Assembly: GCF_937616625.2 (NCBI RefSeq)
Contig: NC_065575.1
Span: 7,757,501-7,821,500, forward strand
DNA from: Mercurialis annua
Taxonomy: Eukaryota > Streptophyta > Magnoliopsida > Malpighiales > Euphorbiaceae
DNA: 64,000 bases
Direction: 5' to 3'
Shown here: positions 61,901 through 64,000 of the stretch, piece after piece
Numbering within the stretch: the first letter of the stretch is position 1
Layout: each line of letters starts with the position of its first letter
Made by a program: the position numbers and the translations under genes
Notes under the pieces: model-generated
The model's database searches: none
Told to the model about the DNA's origin: nothing
Seen by the model: the letters and a program-made list of their open reading frames with translations, nothing else

Positions 61901-63934
61901 TTAAAGCGGAGGGCGTGGAGTCTCTTTCAGAGGCTGAACTCCGGGAAGATTGTAGAGAGCGAGGCATGCTTGGTTTGTTATCAGTTGAAGAAATGCGGCA
62001 ACAGGTATTTGTATTCAGCCTTTTGTGCATATATTGTTTCCGAGAATTTAGGTTTGAGAATTTGATTCATCGTCGGAGCTCAGTGATGTGATAATTTCTT
62101 CTAACAGACAAGCACCATATATATAAATTGTCTTGGCACATTCTTGTTGATCTGTTAACTTCTGTTGCTGCTTAATTCATTCATCCAAGCACCTCTCTTC
62201 TCTAAATGGGTAAGGGATGGACTGCAGTGGCTAATTTAACTATTCTTTTTTGGGAAAGGATTGATTTTATAAGATTGTGCAATACTATTCATTCTGAGAG
62301 TACTTATCCTTAGTTTTCTTGAATTGCACTGCGGTGGGGAAATTTTAAGGTAGTTCCATATGTTAATCTGTCAAATTCTTGATCTTGACATTTATTTGCA
62401 GCTTCGAGATTGGCTGGATCTGTCCCTCAATCACTCTGTTCCATCTTCACTTATGATTCTTTCAAGGTAAATTGAGCTCCCAATGGACCCTTTTCTATAT
62501 TTTGATATTCATCATGTGTATATTGATATTCAATTGCATTAAATCTCTGGTTTAATTTATATACAGGGCCTTTACTGTATCTGGAAAACTGAAACCAGAG
62601 GAAGCTGTAAGGGCGACACTTTCTTCTCTGCCTGATGAGGTTGTGGATACTGTTGGTGTTACAGCTCTGCCATCGGAAGATTCTGTTTCTGAGAGGAAGA
62701 GGAAGTTGGAGTACCTTGAGATGCAGGAAGAACTAATCAAGGTTGAATATGGTTGCATTTTGTTCTAACATTTTTGACATGATATAAAAGCTTCTTAATC
62801 GTTATGAGAATTGGGTGAATGAATCATGGTGTCTTTTCAGGAGTGGTCTATACTCCTACAATGTATTTTACTTTCAGATGTATTTTATGTGGTTCATCAT
62901 GTTGTGCGAGTTAAAGGGGGATTTGTTTGTTGTTCTTTAGAAATTTTAGTAGGATCACATGCACGCTGCACTGTTTTGAAGAATTTCACGTGTTCCTTAC
63001 AGTTATGGACTTATGGTATTAAATTTAAAATGATAATGTGTAGGAGGAGGAAGAGAAAGAGGAAGAAGAGCTTGCCAAGATGAATGAATCTAGGGAAGAG
63101 GATGTGGCACTAAAGGAGATGGCTGCATTGACAGCACCTGAAGCACAAGAAAAGGCCAGAGAAAGAGCACTGGAGAAACAAGAACATCTCTGTAAACTTA
63201 GTCACGCACTGGCAGTTTTAGCTTCAGCCTCTGTAAGTGCTGGTGGATTTAAAAGTTTTTACTGATCAATACATTCTTTTGATCCTTTCTTGGGTAGAGA
63301 AAAGAGGGGAAGGGATTTTTTTTTAACTGGTTGCATCTTGTAAGTACTGCTGAAATATTTTATCTAAAATTTACTACATTTTTGCTAATCTTACAGTCAG
63401 TGAGTCGAGAACGTGAAGAGTTCTTAAGCCTTGTAAATAAGGAGGTATGTTGAACCATGGATATCTTTGCTGTGTTATTCATTATTTTTCAACTGTAAAA
63501 AATGACATTTCCTCTGTTTAAAAAGTCATCTGTTCTGGCATTTACGTTAGAGTTTCTTTTAAGTTTGATAAATTGTAATTTCTAAAAGATAAGGTACTTT
63601 TTCTTTTCAGATTGAGCTTTATAATAGTATGGTAGAGAAAGAGGGCGCAGATGGAGAAAAAGATGCTTTTAGAGCATATGTAGCTGCTAGAGAGGAAGGT
63701 GGTCGAGCTCCTGAAGAGGATGAACGTGATAATGTTTCCTCCGCACTAATAAACAGGGTAAGATGCATACAAGCCCAATATCAATTTCATCTCCTAATTT
63801 CTGTTTAAGCATGCCTCTGTTAACTTTTATGAATCATTTACTGCACTTCAGGTTGATGCCATGCTTCAAAATCTGGAGAAGGAAATCGATGATGTAGATG
63901 CCAAAATTGGTGATCAATGGCGATTACTAGACAG
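58961..63934 (+). CDS. LETM1-like mitochondrial inner-membrane protein, 3' end beyond window
   Basis: Twelve coding exons visible: 58961-59535, 59649-59961, 60881-61027, 61117-61205, 61319-61411, 61878-62004, 62402-62466, 62567-62741, 63044-63232, 63397-63444, 63611-63757, 63852-63934; 683 codons so far. All introns are GT-AG. The N-terminus (MASRALLRRKGFIFDY, Arg/Ser-rich) is a mitochondrial presequence. Residues about 200-280 hold the LETM1 core (HYWLGIKLLWADVRISSRLL) and the transmembrane helix VPVAVFIIVPFMEFLLPVFL, followed by the matrix domain (ARIEYAKFLQDTVKEMAKEV, MCKYMGISPFGTDAYLRYML). Acidic coiled-coil and EF-hand-like C-terminal regions follow. LETM1 proteins mediate mitochondrial cation/proton exchange and, in plants, support mitochondrial translation. 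The remaining 60-80 residues expected for the family lie downstream. Confidence 0.93.
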
Positions 63935-64000
63935 GTACATAATTTTCTTGATCGGTTTCCTTTTTTTGTCTCGCTTAAATATTTGTTTATGTTTTTGTAT

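Overview
The window is nuclear DNA of a flowering plant, most likely a eudicot. Protein-coding genes are interrupted by many short AT-rich introns, some of them noncanonical. The spaces between genes are packed with MITEs and two full-length LTR retrotransposons. Two products are targeted to plastid or mitochondrion, and the Tat-type and chromodomain Ty3 retroelements are plant lineages. I could not identify the species.

Host genes: (1) the 3' half of a 2-alkenal/double-bond reductase gene (81-1947, +); (2) a complete tandem paralogue (5254-7364, +, five exons, 346 aa); (3) the regulatory (small) subunit of acetohydroxyacid synthase on the minus strand (7907-15430, twelve exons, 505 aa), convergent with gene 2; (4) an integrin-linked-kinase-like ankyrin/Raf-like protein kinase (41029-46546, +, twelve exons, 471 aa); (5) the first twelve coding exons of a mitochondrial LETM1-like ion-exchange protein (58961-63934, +), which continues past the window. 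I derived exon boundaries by hand from frame, splice sites and family conservation. Summed exon lengths are divisible by three in the three complete genes.

Mobile DNA: 18.2-36.4 kb holds a 3.5 kb solo LTR (minus strand, TSD ATATG) and a complete, apparently very young chromodomain Ty3/gypsy element (26864-36335, TSD CTTTG). Its LTRs appear to differ only in A-tract length, and its 1634-codon frame is unbroken. At 49499-57409 lies a second young element of Tat type (TSD ATTAT, LTRs that appear identical). It has no gag but carries antisense genes. Around and inside the genes sit many inverted-repeat elements. Five have 9-10 bp target duplications that can be read directly, which marks them as Mutator-like.

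Most unusual feature: several Mutator-like or foldback elements (10790-11955, 15520-16410, 37005-37985, 47434-48383, and a one-armed one near 57870-58416) share a plan of conserved AT-rich arms around a short GC-rich core made of repeated palindromes. The palindrome sequence differs completely between elements, but one side of each arm is always purine-rich. Two such elements sit in one gene, AHAS small subunit: one in an intron and one just upstream of the start codon. Other notable points are two GC-AG introns, duplicated intron positions recording the internal duplication of the AHAS subunit, a GFG in place of DFG in the kinase, and a possible gene-capturing Mutator element at 23166-24612.
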